Assembly: GCA_040007095.1 (NCBI GenBank)
Contig: JBDTVS010000099.1
Location: 12,458-76,457, forward strand
Reading direction: 5' to 3'
Source of the DNA: JBDTVS01 sp040007095
GTDB lineage: Bacteria; Acidobacteriota; Vicinamibacteria; Vicinamibacterales; CAVVIG01
Length of the DNA stretch: 64,000 nucleotides
A program made the translations under genes and the position numbers. Below are positions 10,456 through 18,067 of this stretch, in pieces. The notes under the pieces were generated by a model. That model was not told the DNA's origin and made no database searches. It saw only the letters and a list, made by a program, of their open reading frames with translations. Position 1 is the first letter of the stretch. Every line of letters starts with the position of its first letter.

Positions 10456-11516
10456 GCGCGCGCGGGCGCCTCGACTGGCAGCGGGCTCTCGTCCGGTCGG
10501 GCGTCCTTGTCGGCGAGCCGCTGCCACATGGCTTCGAGCAGCTCGGGCAGCCCCTCGCCGCTCGCGCCGGAGATGCGCAAGAACGGCAGGCCCAGCTCCG
10601 CTGCGCGGCGTTCGAGCGCGGCGACACGATCCGGATCGTCAACCGCGTCCATCTTGTTGGCCGCGACGATTTGCGGTTTCGCGGCGAGCGCCTGGTGAAA
10701 GAGCTCGAGTTCCTTGCGTACCGTGTCGAGATCGTTCACCGGATCGCGCCCGGTGGCGCTCGTCACGTCGACCAGGTGCACGAGCACCTTCGTCCGTTCG
10801 AGGTGCCGGAGGAACTGATGGCCGAGGCCCTGCCCGCGGTGAGCGCCTTCAATCAAGCCGGGCACGTCGGCGACTGCAAAGCTGCGGTCGCCGCTCAAGC
10901 GCACGACCCCAAGATTCGGCGTGAGCGTGGTGAAAGGATAGTCCGCGATCTTCGGACGTGCCGCGGAGACGCGCGAGATCAACGTCGATTTTCCGGCGTT
11001 CGGGAAGCCGACCAGGCCGACGTCGGCAAGCAGCTTCATCTCGAGGCGCAGGTGCTTGTTTTCCCCAGGCCAGCCACGCTCGTGGCGGCGGGGCGCCCGG
11101 TTGGTCGACGAGGCAAAGCGGGCGTTGCCTCGTCCCCCGTCGCCGCCCTTTGCGGCGAGCACGCGATCGCCTTCGTGCGTCAGGTCGGCGAGCAGCCGCA
11201 AGGGCGAGTCGGGCGCTTCGTCGCGCTCGTACACCAGGGTGCCGATCGGTACCGCGAGCTCGAGGTCGGCGCCGCTGCTGCCCGTGCGGTTCGATCCCAT
11301 CCCGTGCTGGCCGCGCTGGGCCTTGGTGTCCGGGTGGAAGCGATAGTTGATGAGAGTGTTGGTGTGCGCGCTGGCGACGATGAAGACCGAGCCGCCTTTG
11401 CCGCCGTCGCCGCCGCTCGGCCCGCCCCGCGGGACAAACTTCTCCCGCCGGAATGCCAGGCAACCGTTCCCACCGTCACCGGCGACGACGTGAATGTCGA
11501 CTTCGTCGACGAACAT
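10452..11516 (-). CDS. obgE: Obg family GTPase (ribosome assembly)
   Basis: Obg/CgtA GTPases act in late 50S subunit assembly and stress control. The 354-aa protein has the glycine-rich Obg fold (residues 1-158, with GDGGNGCLAFRREKFVPRGG), then a G domain with P-loop GFPNAGKSTLI (about 165-175), DVPGLIEGAH (G3) and NKMD (G4, about 283). The C-terminal OCT domain of some Obg proteins is absent; the chain ends in a short acidic-to-Pro tail. The 112-base gap from rpmA contains a palindromic spacer. Confidence 0.96.
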   Translation of the reverse strand: MFVDEVDIHVVAGDGGNGCLAFRREKFVPRGGPSGGDGGKGGSVFIVASAHTNTLINYRFHPDTKAQRGQHGMGSNRTGSSGADLELAVPIGTLVYERDEAPDSPLRLLADLTHEGDRVLAAKGGDGGRGNARFASSTNRAPRRHERGWPGENKHLRLEMKLLADVGLVGFPNAGKSTLISRVSAARPKIADYPFTTLTPNLGVVRLSGDRSFAVADVPGLIEGAHRGQGLGHQFLRHLERTKVLVHLVDVTSATGRDPVNDLDTVRKELELFHQALAAKPQIVAANKMDAVDDPDRVAALERRAAELGLPFLRISGASGEGLPELLEAMWQRLADKDARPDESPLPVEAPARA

Positions 11517-11605
11517 ACATCATCTGGTCATCTGATCATCTCGGTCCTTGGTCATTCAATCGATCAATCAATGACCAGACAACCAGATGACGAGATGACC
11601 AAATG
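11517..11605. repeat. Palindromic spacer of GATGACCAGATG type between rpmA and obgE
   Basis: The gap inside the ribosomal operon is almost wholly made of CATCTGGTCATCTGATCATC on the left and the complementary theme CCAGATGACGAGATGACC on the right, around a GGTCATT...AATGACC stem (11550-11576). It is a long imperfect inverted repeat built from short GATGA/CATCT words. A half-copy of the same theme lies between the sigma and anti-sigma genes at 29383-29404. Confidence 0.55.
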
Positions 11606-11628
11606 CACTATTCGATACCCACGTGCAT

Positions 11629-11886
11629 TTATTCAAGGGGCAGGATGGAAATGAGTCGGCCGGCCGCGCCGTGATCCTCGAACTTCACGCGTCCGTCAAT
11701 CTTTGCGAAGATCGTGTCGTCTTTGCCCAGGCCGGCGTTGCGGCCGGGCTGGAACCGCCGGCCCCGCTGGCGGACGATAATGGTGCCGCCGGAGACGACG
11801 TTACCGTCGTGCGCTTTGACGCCCAGGCGCTGCGAATTGGAATCGCGGCCGTTGCGTGAGCTGCCTTGTCCTTTTTTGTGAGCCAT
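11629..11886 (-). CDS. rpmA: 50S ribosomal protein L27
   Basis: L27 lies at the peptidyl-transferase centre of the 50S subunit. The 85-aa protein starts MAHKKGQGSSRNGRDSNSQR, with the conserved basic N-terminus directly after Met and no Firmicutes-type cleaved leader, followed by LGVKAHDGNVVSGGTIIVRQ and the canonical core. Normal length. It is 28 bases downstream of rplU. Confidence 0.98.
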   Translation of the reverse strand: MAHKKGQGSSRNGRDSNSQRLGVKAHDGNVVSGGTIIVRQRGRRFQPGRNAGLGKDDTIFAKIDGRVKFEDHGAAGRLISILPLE

Positions 11887-11914
11887 TGCGCTAATTCCTA
11901 CGCGTCACCGCTGG

Positions 11915-12229
11915 TTAAGCCACGATTTCTTTGATGCGCACCCGGGTGAACGTCGAACGGTGACCTTTCGTCCGTCGCATGCCCTTCCGGCGCTTCTTCT
12001 TGAAGACCCGGATCTTCGGGCCGCGGGCCTCGCCCTCGACGATCGCCAGCACGTGGGCGTCGGCGACAAAGGGCGCGCCGGCGACTGCGTCTCCGCTCTC
12101 CCGTTCGACGAACAGGACGGGCCCGAGCGTCAGTTCGGCGCCCGGTTCACCGGCCGTACCTTCGAGATTGATGAATCCGCCCGGCGTCACTTTGACCTGT
12201 CGCCCGGCAGTCTGAATGATGGCGTACAT
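11915..12229 (-). CDS. rplU: 50S ribosomal protein L21
   Basis: L21 binds 23S rRNA together with L20. The 104-aa protein has the full family pattern: MYAIIQTAGRQVKVTPG at the start, then KIRVFKKKRRKGMRRTKGHR with the rRNA-binding basic stretch and TFTRVRIKEIVA at the end. The message has AGGGGC six or seven bases before ATG. A TTTACA-N18-TAAACT promoter lies 25-55 bases upstream, so rplU is the first gene of the operon. Confidence 0.98.
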   Translation of the reverse strand: MYAIIQTAGRQVKVTPGGFINLEGTAGEPGAELTLGPVLFVERESGDAVAGAPFVADAHVLAIVEGEARGPKIRVFKKKRRKGMRRTKGHRSTFTRVRIKEIVA

Positions 12230-12253
12230 TTTCTGCCCCTGTGGAAAAGAGAA

Positions 12254-12283
12254 AGTTTACTATCGAAATGTCTCGCTTGTAAA
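12254..12283 (-). promoter_or_regulatory. Sigma70-type promoter for rplU operon
   Basis: On the minus strand TTTACA (12278-12283) and TAAACT (12254-12259) are separated by 18 bases. The predicted start of transcription lies about 15-20 bases before the rplU ATG and leaves the AGGGGC ribosome-binding site intact. It overlaps a divergent promoter on the plus strand. Confidence 0.5.
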
Positions 12284-12285
12284 AT
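12256..12285 (+). promoter_or_regulatory. Divergent promoter for the small secreted protein
   Basis: On the plus strand TTTACT (12256-12261) and TAAAAT (12280-12285) are 18 bases apart, physically interleaved with the rplU promoter. An excellent ribosome-binding site AGGGAGGT (12295-12302) and ATG 12308 follow. The two promoters should compete for polymerase. Confidence 0.45.
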
Positions 12286-12357
12286 TTTCGGCCTGAGGGA
12301 GGTTCATATGTCGTTGCGGCCAAGACCGTCGCCAAGACCGTCGCCAGGACTCTCGTG

Positions 12358-12561
12358 ATGGCGCTGTTGTGTGTCGTCGCGCTCGCCTCCTGGGTGTCAG
12401 CACAAGCGGTTCAGCGACGGGCAGAGGCCCCTGTCGTTCTCGCTGGCAGCGACATCGGATTTCGCGTCGAGAGCCGGCGCGGCAACACACCGATTGGCAA
12501 GCTGGTGGTTCGCATCGACGGCCAGTGGGTCGAGGCGCAGTTTGCAGGCGGCGTGATGTAG
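12358..12561 (+). CDS. Small secreted protein of unknown function, probably frameshifted at its 5' end
   Basis: The open frame encodes 67 aa: a hydrophobic secretion signal (MALLCVVALASWVSAQA) followed by GSDIGFRVESRRGNTPIGKL and VVRIDGQWVEAQF, which looks like real protein but is not a family I know. The strong ribosome-binding site AGGGAGGT lies 5 bases before ATG 12308, whose frame closes after 16 codons at TGA 12356-12358, overlapping this ATG as TGATG. Reading the other frame upstream gives VVAAKTVAKTVARTLV, a proper positively charged signal-peptide start. One missing base after ATG 12308 would therefore restore a normal gene of about 84 aa. Alternatives are a leader peptide with coupled reinitiation, or a recent real frameshift. 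Confidence 0.5.
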   Translation: MALLCVVALASWVSAQAVQRRAEAPVVLAGSDIGFRVESRRGNTPIGKLVVRIDGQWVEAQFAGGVM

Positions 12562-12626
12562 ATCGGCGCACCGTAGACCGGTTCGGCCTGCGCGAGGCAG
12601 GCGGCGGCACGGCGCCGCCAACACAC

Positions 12627-13520
12627 CTATTTCAGCAGGATGCGCGTGCCCTTGATCTTCTGGCTGCTGAGAGCGCTCAAGAAATTCGGTACGAGGCGGT
12701 CCATCAGCTCGAAGTACGAAGACAGGGCCGGCGTATTCTGCTGGGCGTTGTAGAGGATCTCTTCCCGGTAGCTTTCCGAGTACATCGTCGCGCCGGTCCG
12801 TCCGTCGATGAACACGAACTTGGGTCGGAGCACGAACCCCTTCCGCTCCATGTACGTGCGGACGGGGCGGACGCTGCGTCGGCCCAGCTGATCGAACACT
12901 TCCTGATCGCGTTGAACGAAGCCGGCTCGGGAGTGCGGCGTGAACAAGACCGTGCCGGTCACGATCAGCGGGTTCTGATACTCTTCGCCGATCTTCTTCC
13001 AATAGGAGACGTTCGCGAACAACCGTTCATACGGCTCCAGATCCTTCTCGTCCTTGATCCGCTGCGGCAGCGGCAGTGCCTGATTGGCGGGATTTGCGCC
13101 GGTGCCGGAGCCGTTGCCCACTGACGCCGAGGCGGCGAGTTCTTCGGCGCTTGCGTTGGCGGTCTTGTTTTGATCCTGCGCGATGTCGAGCAGCGGCATG
13201 ACGTCGGCGTCGATGACCTTCATCGACGACTTGTTGCGGAGCTGACTGCGCAGCAGTCGGACCGTTTCCTGATTGGTGTCGAGATCCTCGGTGCCGCCCG
13301 CGACGAAGCCGGCAATCAGCACGCGCTGGAAGGCCGTGACGTCGAGCTTGGGCTGGATTGGCGTTTCGATCGGGATCTCGAACGTATCCGGACCGCAGGC
13401 CACGAGCGTCGCGGCGCCGACAGCCGCGAGCGCGCCGAGCAACAGCCTGGCGGCGACGCGCCTCGGTGCCCCACCGCCGCGCGTCCTAGTTCTTGTCTTT
13501 AGCGGCACCGGTCCGGTCAT
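12627..13520 (-). CDS. Predicted lipoprotein of unknown function (CsgG-like fold possible)
   Basis: A 297-aa exported lipoprotein. ATG 13520 gives a basic n-region, a hydrophobic segment (ARLLLGALAAVGAATLVAC) and a lipobox LVAC with Cys about residue 42, so it should be lipid-anchored. The mature part has FQRVLIAGFVAGGTEDLDTN then RSQLRNKSSMKVIDAD, a pattern recalling the nucleotide-free alpha/beta domains of CsgG-like outer-membrane proteins, but this is a weak resemblance. Later segments include FVFIDGRTGATMYSESYREE. The start overlaps the upstream TPR gene by 35 bases, so the two are coupled and may function together in the envelope. Confidence 0.75.
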   Translation of the reverse strand: MTGPVPLKTRTRTRGGGAPRRVAARLLLGALAAVGAATLVACGPDTFEIPIETPIQPKLDVTAFQRVLIAGFVAGGTEDLDTNQETVRLLRSQLRNKSSMKVIDADVMPLLDIAQDQNKTANASAEELAASASVGNGSGTGANPANQALPLPQRIKDEKDLEPYERLFANVSYWKKIGEEYQNPLIVTGTVLFTPHSRAGFVQRDQEVFDQLGRRSVRPVRTYMERKGFVLRPKFVFIDGRTGATMYSESYREEILYNAQQNTPALSSYFELMDRLVPNFLSALSSQKIKGTRILLK

Positions 13521-13845
13521 TGATTTCCTTGAACAGCTCGAAATTCTGTTTGATTTCCGCGTTGTTCGGATCGAGCTCGAGCGCCTTCTCGTACGCCTTG
13601 CGGGCTTTGTCCAGCTGGCCTTCGTGCTCGTAGGCAATCGCGAGATCGTTGAACGCCGCCGCGTAACCGGGATCGAGCTCGACGGCTTTTTCCCATCGAT
13701 AGATGGCTTCCCGCCACAGTCCTCGCTGAGCGACGTTGATCCCGAACGCCACCTGCGACTTGGCGTCCGAGCGGGCATCGGCGACCGCCGGGGCGGCCGA
13801 TCCCAGCACGGCGAGCGCGACGAGAAGAGCGAAAGGGCGACTCAT
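13486..13845 (-). CDS. Secreted or periplasmic TPR protein
   Basis: A 119-aa protein with a signal peptide (MSRPFALLVALAVLGSAAPAVA) followed by two tetratricopeptide repeats, clearest in WREAIYRWEKAVELDPGYAA and LDKARKAYEKALELDPNNAE. TPRs mediate protein-protein contacts. ATG 13845 is preferred over TTG 13863. It precedes and overlaps the lipoprotein gene, suggesting a two-protein envelope complex. No ribosome-binding site is evident and the predicted transcript leader is only about 10 bases. Confidence 0.85.
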   Translation of the reverse strand: MSRPFALLVALAVLGSAAPAVADARSDAKSQVAFGINVAQRGLWREAIYRWEKAVELDPGYAAAFNDLAIAYEHEGQLDKARKAYEKALELDPNNAEIKQNFELFKEINDRTGAAKDKN

Positions 13846-13861
13846 GACCAGATGAAGATCC

Positions 13862-13891
13862 AATATATCTACTCGTCAGACGCACTTGCAA
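13862..13891 (-). promoter_or_regulatory. Promoter for the TPR-lipoprotein pair
   Basis: Minus-strand TTGCAA (13886-13891) and TATATT (13862-13867) with an 18-base spacer. The predicted start lies just before ATG 13845. The spacing and hexamers are good, but the short leader weakens the case. Confidence 0.4.
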
Positions 13892-14071
13892 GGCATTTAG
13901 TGTTCACGTGCCGAGGCCCGTTCCCCATCGTTGTCGCCGATTCCGCTTGGGTTGGGCGAGTCCGCGATCACGTCGGCCGGAGGCCGATGTCACGCGGACA
14001 GACGTCGACGGATGAGCAATCGATGTGCCAGAAGCGTCTGCACAAAACGTTGGGCTTTTGCACGCTCGGAC

Positions 14072-14099
14072 TTCACGCTTTACGAAATCAGTCTACAAT
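14072..14099 (+). promoter_or_regulatory. Probable promoter for dprA
   Basis: TTCACG (14072-14077) and TACAAT (14094-14099) are separated by 16 bases. Transcription would start near 14106, giving an 80-base leader before ATG 14187. Confidence 0.4.
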
Positions 14100-14159
14100 C
14101 GACGACAGAAGGTCGAGCCCCGTGTCCTTTTGAGCGGCGGCGCCGGCCTTTTTTCGGGT

Positions 14160-14183
14160 CGCGCGCCCCGTGAAAGGCGCGCG
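14160..14183 (+). promoter_or_regulatory. Hairpin covering the dprA ribosome-binding site
   Basis: CGCGCGCC (14160-14167) pairs exactly with GGCGCGCG (14176-14183) around an eight-base loop, ending three bases before ATG 14187. The AAAGG ribosome-binding site sits in the loop and the first bases of the second arm. It could lower or regulate translation of dprA. Confidence 0.4.
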
Positions 14184-14186
14184 TTC

Positions 14187-15254
14187 ATGATCGACCCGAC
14201 CTTCGTCGCGCTGTCCCTGCTTCCCATCCATGTCTGGCGCGATGTCGGCCGGCGGCTGCGCGCCGGCGATCCGCCAGGCCCGGCGCTCGACCAGGTCTTG
14301 GCGGATCGATGGCCGGACGAGCCGGACCGGCGATCCGATCTCCTGGCGCGGGCCGCGGCGGCGATTGTCCGCGGCGCCGATCGCAGCCTGGAGCCGATCG
14401 CCTGGAGCGACGCTACATATCCGCCGGCTCTTGCCGCCATCGTCGATCCGCCGCCGGTCCTGTGGACCAGGGGGGCGCGCGCGGCGTTGACGCGCCACGC
14501 CGTCGCGATCGTCGGCTCGAGGGCGGCCTCGCCCTACGCGCTCGACGTCGCCGAGCGGCTCGCGGCGGATCTCGCGTCGCGCGGGTTTGCAATCGTCAGC
14601 GGTCTCGCGCGAGGCGTGGATTCCGCGGCGCATCGAGGCGCGCTCTCGGTAGGCGGATCGACCATTGCGGTCATGGGCTGCGGTGCCGACGTCATGTATC
14701 CTCCCGAACATGCGGCGCTCGCGGCGGCGATCCAGCCGTGCGGCCTGATCATCAGCGAACTCGTCCCGGGTACCCGGCCCCTGCCTCAGTATTTCCCGCA
14801 GCGGAATCGAGTCATCAGCGGCCTCTGCCGCGCCGTCGTGGTCGTGGAAGCGGGAGAGCGGAGCGGCTCGCTCATCACGGCGCGCTGCGCACTCGAGCAG
14901 GGGCGCGACGTTCTCGCCGTCCCGGGAAACGTGTTGAGCGGACGCAATCGCGGCGGACATGCGCTGCTTCGTGACGGCGCAAAAATCGTGGAGACTGCGG
15001 ACGACATCCTCGAGGAATTGAACGGCGTCGGCTACCAGGTGTCGTCGACCCCTCGAGCGCGTGCCGCCGCGGCTCCCCGCGACCCGCTGCTGGCGTGCCT
15101 CCCGGCCGGAGAGGCGTGCGATCTGGACCAGCTCGCGGAGCGATCCGGACTGACGATCGCGCAGCTGCTGCCGCGGCTCTTCGAGTTGGAACTGCAAGGG
15201 GCGGTTGCGCGCATTGGTGGCGGACGGTTCGTGCTGATTGACAGATCGTGCTAG
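14187..15254 (+). CDS. dprA: DNA processing protein DprA
   Basis: DprA (Smf) binds incoming single-stranded DNA during natural transformation and loads RecA. The 355-aa protein has an N-terminal helical domain (residues about 1-65), the Rossmann-like core with AIVGSRAASPYALDVA, IVSGLARGVDSAAHRGAL and ELVPGTRPLPQYFPQRNR, and a C-terminal winged-helix (about 295-350, QLAERSGLTIAQLLPRLFEL). ATG 14187 is chosen over upstream in-frame starts because the extension has no protein character. It is followed by topA after 11 bases, a common gene order. Confidence 0.95.
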   Translation: MIDPTFVALSLLPIHVWRDVGRRLRAGDPPGPALDQVLADRWPDEPDRRSDLLARAAAAIVRGADRSLEPIAWSDATYPPALAAIVDPPPVLWTRGARAALTRHAVAIVGSRAASPYALDVAERLAADLASRGFAIVSGLARGVDSAAHRGALSVGGSTIAVMGCGADVMYPPEHAALAAAIQPCGLIISELVPGTRPLPQYFPQRNRVISGLCRAVVVVEAGERSGSLITARCALEQGRDVLAVPGNVLSGRNRGGHALLRDGAKIVETADDILEELNGVGYQVSSTPRARAAAAPRDPLLACLPAGEACDLDQLAERSGLTIAQLLPRLFELELQGAVARIGGGRFVLIDRSC

Positions 15255-15265
15255 GGTGAACGGGA

Positions 15266-18067
15266 ATGTCGAGAACATTGGTCATTGTCGAATCGCCCGC
15301 CAAGGCGCGGACGATCGAGCGCATCTTGAAGACCGGCTACGACGTGCGGGCGAGCTACGGACACATCCGCGACCTGCCGGAGTCGGCCGACGAGATTCCG
15401 GACGAGATCCGGAAGAAAAAATGGGGGCGTCTCGGCGTCGACACCGATGGCGACTTCACGCCGTACTACGTCGTCCCGAACGACAAACGCAAATACGTGC
15501 AGGCGCTGAAGGCCGCATTGAAGGGCGCCTCAGAAGTCTTTCTGGCGACCGACCCGGACCGCGAGGGCGAGTCGATCAGCTGGCACCTGAAGGAAATCCT
15601 GAAGCCGAAGGTGCCGGTCAAGCGGATCGTCTTTCACGAGATCACGGAAGACGCGATCCTGCAGGCGGTCAAGGATGCGCACGATGTGAACGAGAACCTG
15701 GTGCGGGCCCAGGAAAGCCGCCGCATCCTCGACCGGTTGTACGGCTACACGGTCTCTCCGGTGTTGTGGAAGAAGGTACGGACGGGGCTGAGCGCGGGCC
15801 GCGTGCAGAGTGTGGCGGTGCGGCTGATTGTCGATCGCGAGGAAGAGCGCCTGGCGTTCAGGCCCGCGACCTATTGGGATCTCGACGCCCTGCTGTCGAG
15901 CGAGGGGCGCGAGTTCACGGCCACCCTTGCGCGCGTTGGCACCGAGCGGGTTGCGACCGGGAAAGACTTCGACTCGGTCGGCGCGCTGACGGGGCGCAAC
16001 GCGCGCGTGTTGTCGGAAGCCGACAGTCTCGGCCTGGTCGACGCGCTCTGGCAGAATCTGCCGTGGACGGTGACGGCGGTCGACGAGAAGCCGGGCGTCG
16101 AACGGCCCGCGCCCCCGTTCACGACCTCGACGCTGACGCAGGAAGCGAGCCGCAAGCTCGGATTCTCGACCGAGCGAACGATGCAGGCCGCGCAGCGTCT
16201 GTTCCAGGACGGCCATATCTCGTATCACCGCACCGACTCGACCACGCTCAGTGAGAAAGCGCTCGCGGAGTCGGCGTCGGCGATTCGGGAGATGTTCGGC
16301 GACCCCTATTACAATGGGCCCCGCCGCTACGCGACGCGAGTGAAGAACGCGCAGGAGGCGCACGAAGCGATCCGGCCGTCGAATTTCGGGGCCACGCCCG
16401 CCTCGCTCGAGTCGCTGCTCGATCGCGGCGATCTGCGGGTCTACGAGCTGATCTGGAAGCGCACGATGGCGTCCCAGATGGTGGACGCCCGCGTCCTGCG
16501 CACCTCGGTCGAGATTTCCGGCGCCGGTCCCAACGGCGAGACCGCCATCTTCACCGCATCGGGCAAAGCGATCGAGTTCGCCGGTTTCCGCCGCGCGTAT
16601 GTCGAGGGCAGCGACGATCCGGCCGCCGAGCTCGAGGAGCAAGAAACACTGCTGCCCAAGTTGACGGTCGGCGAACTTGTCGAGCGCGGCGCCGAGGCGC
16701 GCGTCCGCGCGGTGGCGCTAGAACCCAAGCGTCACGACACGGCGCCGCCCGCGCGGTTCACCGAAGCCTCGCTCATCAAGGAGCTCGAGCGGCTCGGCAT
16801 CGGCCGGCCGTCGACCTATGCGTCGACGATCGGGACCATCGAGCGTCGCGGCTACGTCTTCCGGCAGGGGAAGGCGCTGGTGCCCAGCTTTACCGCGTTT
16901 GCGGTGACGCGCCTGCTGTGCGGTCACTTCAGCGATCTGGTCGACGTCGAGTTCACCGCGGAAATGGAAGAGGACCTCGATCAGATTTCCCGCGGCGAGC
17001 GCGATTGGCTCGATTTCATCCGCGAGTTCTTCCGCGGGGATGCACAACATCGCGGGCTCGAGGCTGCGGTCAAGGCGGCGGAAGAACACGCCGACTACCC
17101 GTTGATCGACGTCGGGGTGGACCCGGCATCCGGCGAATCGATCCGCGTGCGGATCGGACGCTACGGCCCTTTTCTCCAGCAGGGCGCCGGCGGTCCCGGC
17201 CGGACGGCCTCGCTGCCGCAGACGCAGCCGCCGGCCGATCTGACGGTCGAAAAAGCGATGGTGCTGATTCGCGCCAAAGCCGCGGGTCCGAGACTGCTCG
17301 GCGTCGATCCGAAGACCAGCCTGCCGATCTACGCGATTCACGGCCGCTTCGGCGCGTACGTGCAGCTCGGGGATACGGGCGATCGCGAATCGAAGGAGAA
17401 GCCCAAGCGCGCGTCGCTCACCAACGGCCTGACGGAATCGTCGGTCACGCTCGAAGACGCCGTGAAGCTGCTCGAGCTCCCGCGCGAACTCGGACGGCAT
17501 CCGGAATCCGGCGAGCCGGTGGTCGCCGGTCTCGGCCGGTTCGGTCCATACGTCAAGCACGGCGACGATTACCGTTCGCTCGCCGCCGAGGACGATCTGT
17601 TCACGGTCGATCTCGATCGCGCGTTGACGCTGTTCGCGGAGCCGAAAAAAGCGGGACGGCGGCAGGCCGCCAGGCGCGTGATTCGGGAGATTGCGGCGAC
17701 CGACGGCGGCGCGGCACTCCAGGTGCTCGAAGGCCGCTACGGTCCGTACGTCACCGACGGCGAGACGAACGCCTCGATTCCCCAGGGCACGGATCCGGCG
17801 ACGCTCTCATTGACGGATGCCCGCGGCCTCATCGAAGCGCGGCAGGGAGCGGCGCCTCGGCCGGGCCGGCGCCGCCGGACGGTTCCGTCGCCGAACCGGC
17901 GGCCGGCGCGCGCGACCGGTCTGGCGGCGGAGGGGACAGTCGGCACCAAGAGCGGCACCAAGAGCGCCACCAAGGGCGCGGCGAAGAGCGCAGGAAAGAG
18001 CGCAGGGAAGAGCGCCGCCAAGACGCGCGGCCAGCGGAAACCCGCCGCCCGCAAGACGCTCAGCTGA
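15266..18067 (+). CDS. topA: DNA topoisomerase I (type IA)
   Basis: TopA relaxes negative supercoils by single-strand passage. The 933-aa protein has the TOPRIM domain (MSRTLVIVESPAKARTIERI; ATDPDREGESISWH near 94-107), the RVQSVAVRLIV segment, and the active-site tyrosine Y320 in GHISYHRTDS. After residue about 590 there are repeated topoisomerase I C-terminal modules (GRYGPF, GRFGAYVQ, GRFGPYVKHG, GRYGPYVTDG) and no cysteine zinc fingers, as in actinobacterial enzymes. It ends in a Lys/Ala/Gly tail encoded by short direct repeats (residues about 893-933), likely to aid DNA binding. The stop codon overlaps the trmFO start as TGATG. Confidence 0.97.
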   Translation: MSRTLVIVESPAKARTIERILKTGYDVRASYGHIRDLPESADEIPDEIRKKKWGRLGVDTDGDFTPYYVVPNDKRKYVQALKAALKGASEVFLATDPDREGESISWHLKEILKPKVPVKRIVFHEITEDAILQAVKDAHDVNENLVRAQESRRILDRLYGYTVSPVLWKKVRTGLSAGRVQSVAVRLIVDREEERLAFRPATYWDLDALLSSEGREFTATLARVGTERVATGKDFDSVGALTGRNARVLSEADSLGLVDALWQNLPWTVTAVDEKPGVERPAPPFTTSTLTQEASRKLGFSTERTMQAAQRLFQDGHISYHRTDSTTLSEKALAESASAIREMFGDPYYNGPRRYATRVKNAQEAHEAIRPSNFGATPASLESLLDRGDLRVYELIWKRTMASQMVDARVLRTSVEISGAGPNGETAIFTASGKAIEFAGFRRAYVEGSDDPAAELEEQETLLPKLTVGELVERGAEARVRAVALEPKRHDTAPPARFTEASLIKELERLGIGRPSTYASTIGTIERRGYVFRQGKALVPSFTAFAVTRLLCGHFSDLVDVEFTAEMEEDLDQISRGERDWLDFIREFFRGDAQHRGLEAAVKAAEEHADYPLIDVGVDPASGESIRVRIGRYGPFLQQGAGGPGRTASLPQTQPPADLTVEKAMVLIRAKAAGPRLLGVDPKTSLPIYAIHGRFGAYVQLGDTGDRESKEKPKRASLTNGLTESSVTLEDAVKLLELPRELGRHPESGEPVVAGLGRFGPYVKHGDDYRSLAAEDDLFTVDLDRALTLFAEPKKAGRRQAARRVIREIAATDGGAALQVLEGRYGPYVTDGETNASIPQGTDPATLSLTDARGLIEARQGAAPRPGRRRRTVPSPNRRPARATGLAAEGTVGTKSGTKSATKGAAKSAGKSAGKSAAKTRGQRKPAARKTLS

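Larger units (their letters stand above)
13892..14186. other. Gene-free leader region between the TPR gene and dprA
   Basis: About 300 bases without a convincing gene. It contains a small hairpin (TCGGCC/GGCCGA near 13977-13991), a likely dprA promoter at 14072-14099, a T6 run at 14149-14154 after a GC-rich stretch, and a GC-rich hairpin over the dprA ribosome-binding site. Confidence 0.6.

Noticed and set aside
17938..18064. Short tandem repeats at the topA 3' end as a CRISPR-like array
   Set aside because: Units are short, degenerate and in frame, encoding the Lys/Ala/Gly tail; there are no spacers.
16918..18066. An open frame running into the trmFO start from within topA
   Set aside because: It is just the open +1 frame of topA; the trmFO FAD motif begins directly at ATG 18067 with a TGATG overlap.
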